A stretch of 64,000 nucleotides of DNA from Candidatus Thermofonsia Clade 1 bacterium (lineage in GTDB: Bacteria > Chloroflexota > Anaerolineae > Aggregatilineales > UBA2796), in the NCBI GenBank assembly GCA_002794705.1, contig PGTK01000001.1, positions 62,001-126,000 of the forward strand, read 5' to 3'. Below are positions 63,786 to 64,000 of the stretch, in pieces (positions within the stretch are counted from its first letter, which is position 1; every line of letters begins with the position of its first letter). Below the pieces are notes generated by a model that had not been told where the DNA came from, searched no databases, and worked only from the letters and a program-made list of their open reading frames with translations. The translations under genes were made by a program, and so were the position numbers.

Positions 63786-64000
63786 TACGTGGCACGGTGA
63801 ACGTCCCAGTGGCGGGATCGAAGGTGGCGGTCTTGATTAGATCATCGCCGCCGTTCGCCTGCACGGGATGTAGCTCCAGCGCCATGCCCTTGAGCGCCTC
63901 TACTGTGAAAGTGCGCGCCTCAGGCGCGTTGTTGAACAGCACAACGATGAAGCTGTGATTGGGATCGAGGTCTTCGCCCTCCATATCGGAAAGGCTCATG
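63754..64000 (-). CDS. Pullulanase-type alpha-1,6-glucosidase, C-terminal fragment
   Basis: The last 81 residues of a gene that continues past the right edge. The sequence DPNHSFIVVLFNNAPEARTF, then VEALKGMALELHPVQANGGD and PRISAAVFVV, matches the C-terminal beta domain (DUF3372 type) of bacterial pullulanase-type debranching enzymes of family GH13. The catalytic barrel lies outside the window. The stop (63754-63756) overlaps the GT4 gene by 32 bases. Such enzymes cleave alpha-1,6 links in glycogen, starch or pullulan. Confidence 0.75.
   Translation of the reverse strand, partial: MSLSDMEGEDLDPNHSFIVVLFNNAPEARTFTVEALKGMALELHPVQANGGDDLIKTATFDPATGTFTVPRISAAVFVVRQ

Overview
The window is a dense, GC-rich stretch of bacterial chromosome with no rRNA, tRNA, CRISPR array or insertion sequence that I could find. 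Gene content points to a free-living heterotroph, most likely a Chloroflexota bacterium of the Anaerolineae type. This is an inference. It rests on a coaD gene followed by an F0-b-like coiled-coil gene, paired Uma2 genes, a GNAT gene next to an enolase-superfamily racemase, a fused MrpAB antiporter subunit, and secreted proteins with a GDGRYDPRPGDR-type tail that I associate with that group. No taxonomic marker gene is present to prove it.

Layout. 1-3282 (minus): two L,D-transpeptidase paralogues, the first cut by the left edge, then two small unknown genes and aroC. 3493-9455 (plus): a zinc-ribbon PP2C phosphatase, an acyl-CoA dehydrogenase, then hisE, a divergent adenylosuccinate synthetase homologue and purH. 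9452-16688 (minus): a polysaccharide-deacetylase-like gene, a coiled-coil gene, coaD, proC, two tandem Uma2 genes, a menC/N-acylamino-acid racemase homologue, a GNAT gene and an NAD-dependent epimerase. 16819-21679 (plus): yqeY, a PgpH-type HD phosphohydrolase, ybeY, dgkA and an AI-2E family exporter. 21700-28204 (minus): an AAA ATPase, dtd, murJ, a GNAT gene, a response regulator and a YvcK-like gene. 28301-35702 (plus): prs behind a short leader ORF, three secreted paralogues of an unassigned domain behind two palindromic operators, and acnA. 35752-42508 (minus): era and a six-gene Mrp Na+/H+ antiporter operon. 42696-51278: a membrane-anchored beta-propeller protein, ppdK, a convergent DUF5131/TcmP pair, an orphan sugar-binding protein and eno. 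51435-58310: a 1067-residue unknown protein, a small membrane protein, a candidate PD-(D/E)XK protein, rnhB and a REC-GAF-cyclase regulator. 58489-64000: a SufR-like regulator, four overlapping GT4 glycosyltransferases and the 3' end of a pullulanase.

Many genes overlap by ATGA or lie a few bases apart, so most of the window is transcribed as operons. Central carbon metabolism (acnA, ppdK, eno, prs, YvcK) is mixed with nucleotide synthesis (prs, purH, the purA homologue), envelope assembly (murJ, dgkA, L,D-transpeptidases, GT4 genes) and ion homeostasis (Mrp).

The parts I would look at first are the secreted-protein cluster at 29414-32912 with its double palindrome, the DUF5131/TcmP pair at 46863-48470, the divergent purA homologue at 6426-7895, the leader ORF before prs, and the unknown three-gene block at 51435-56126.
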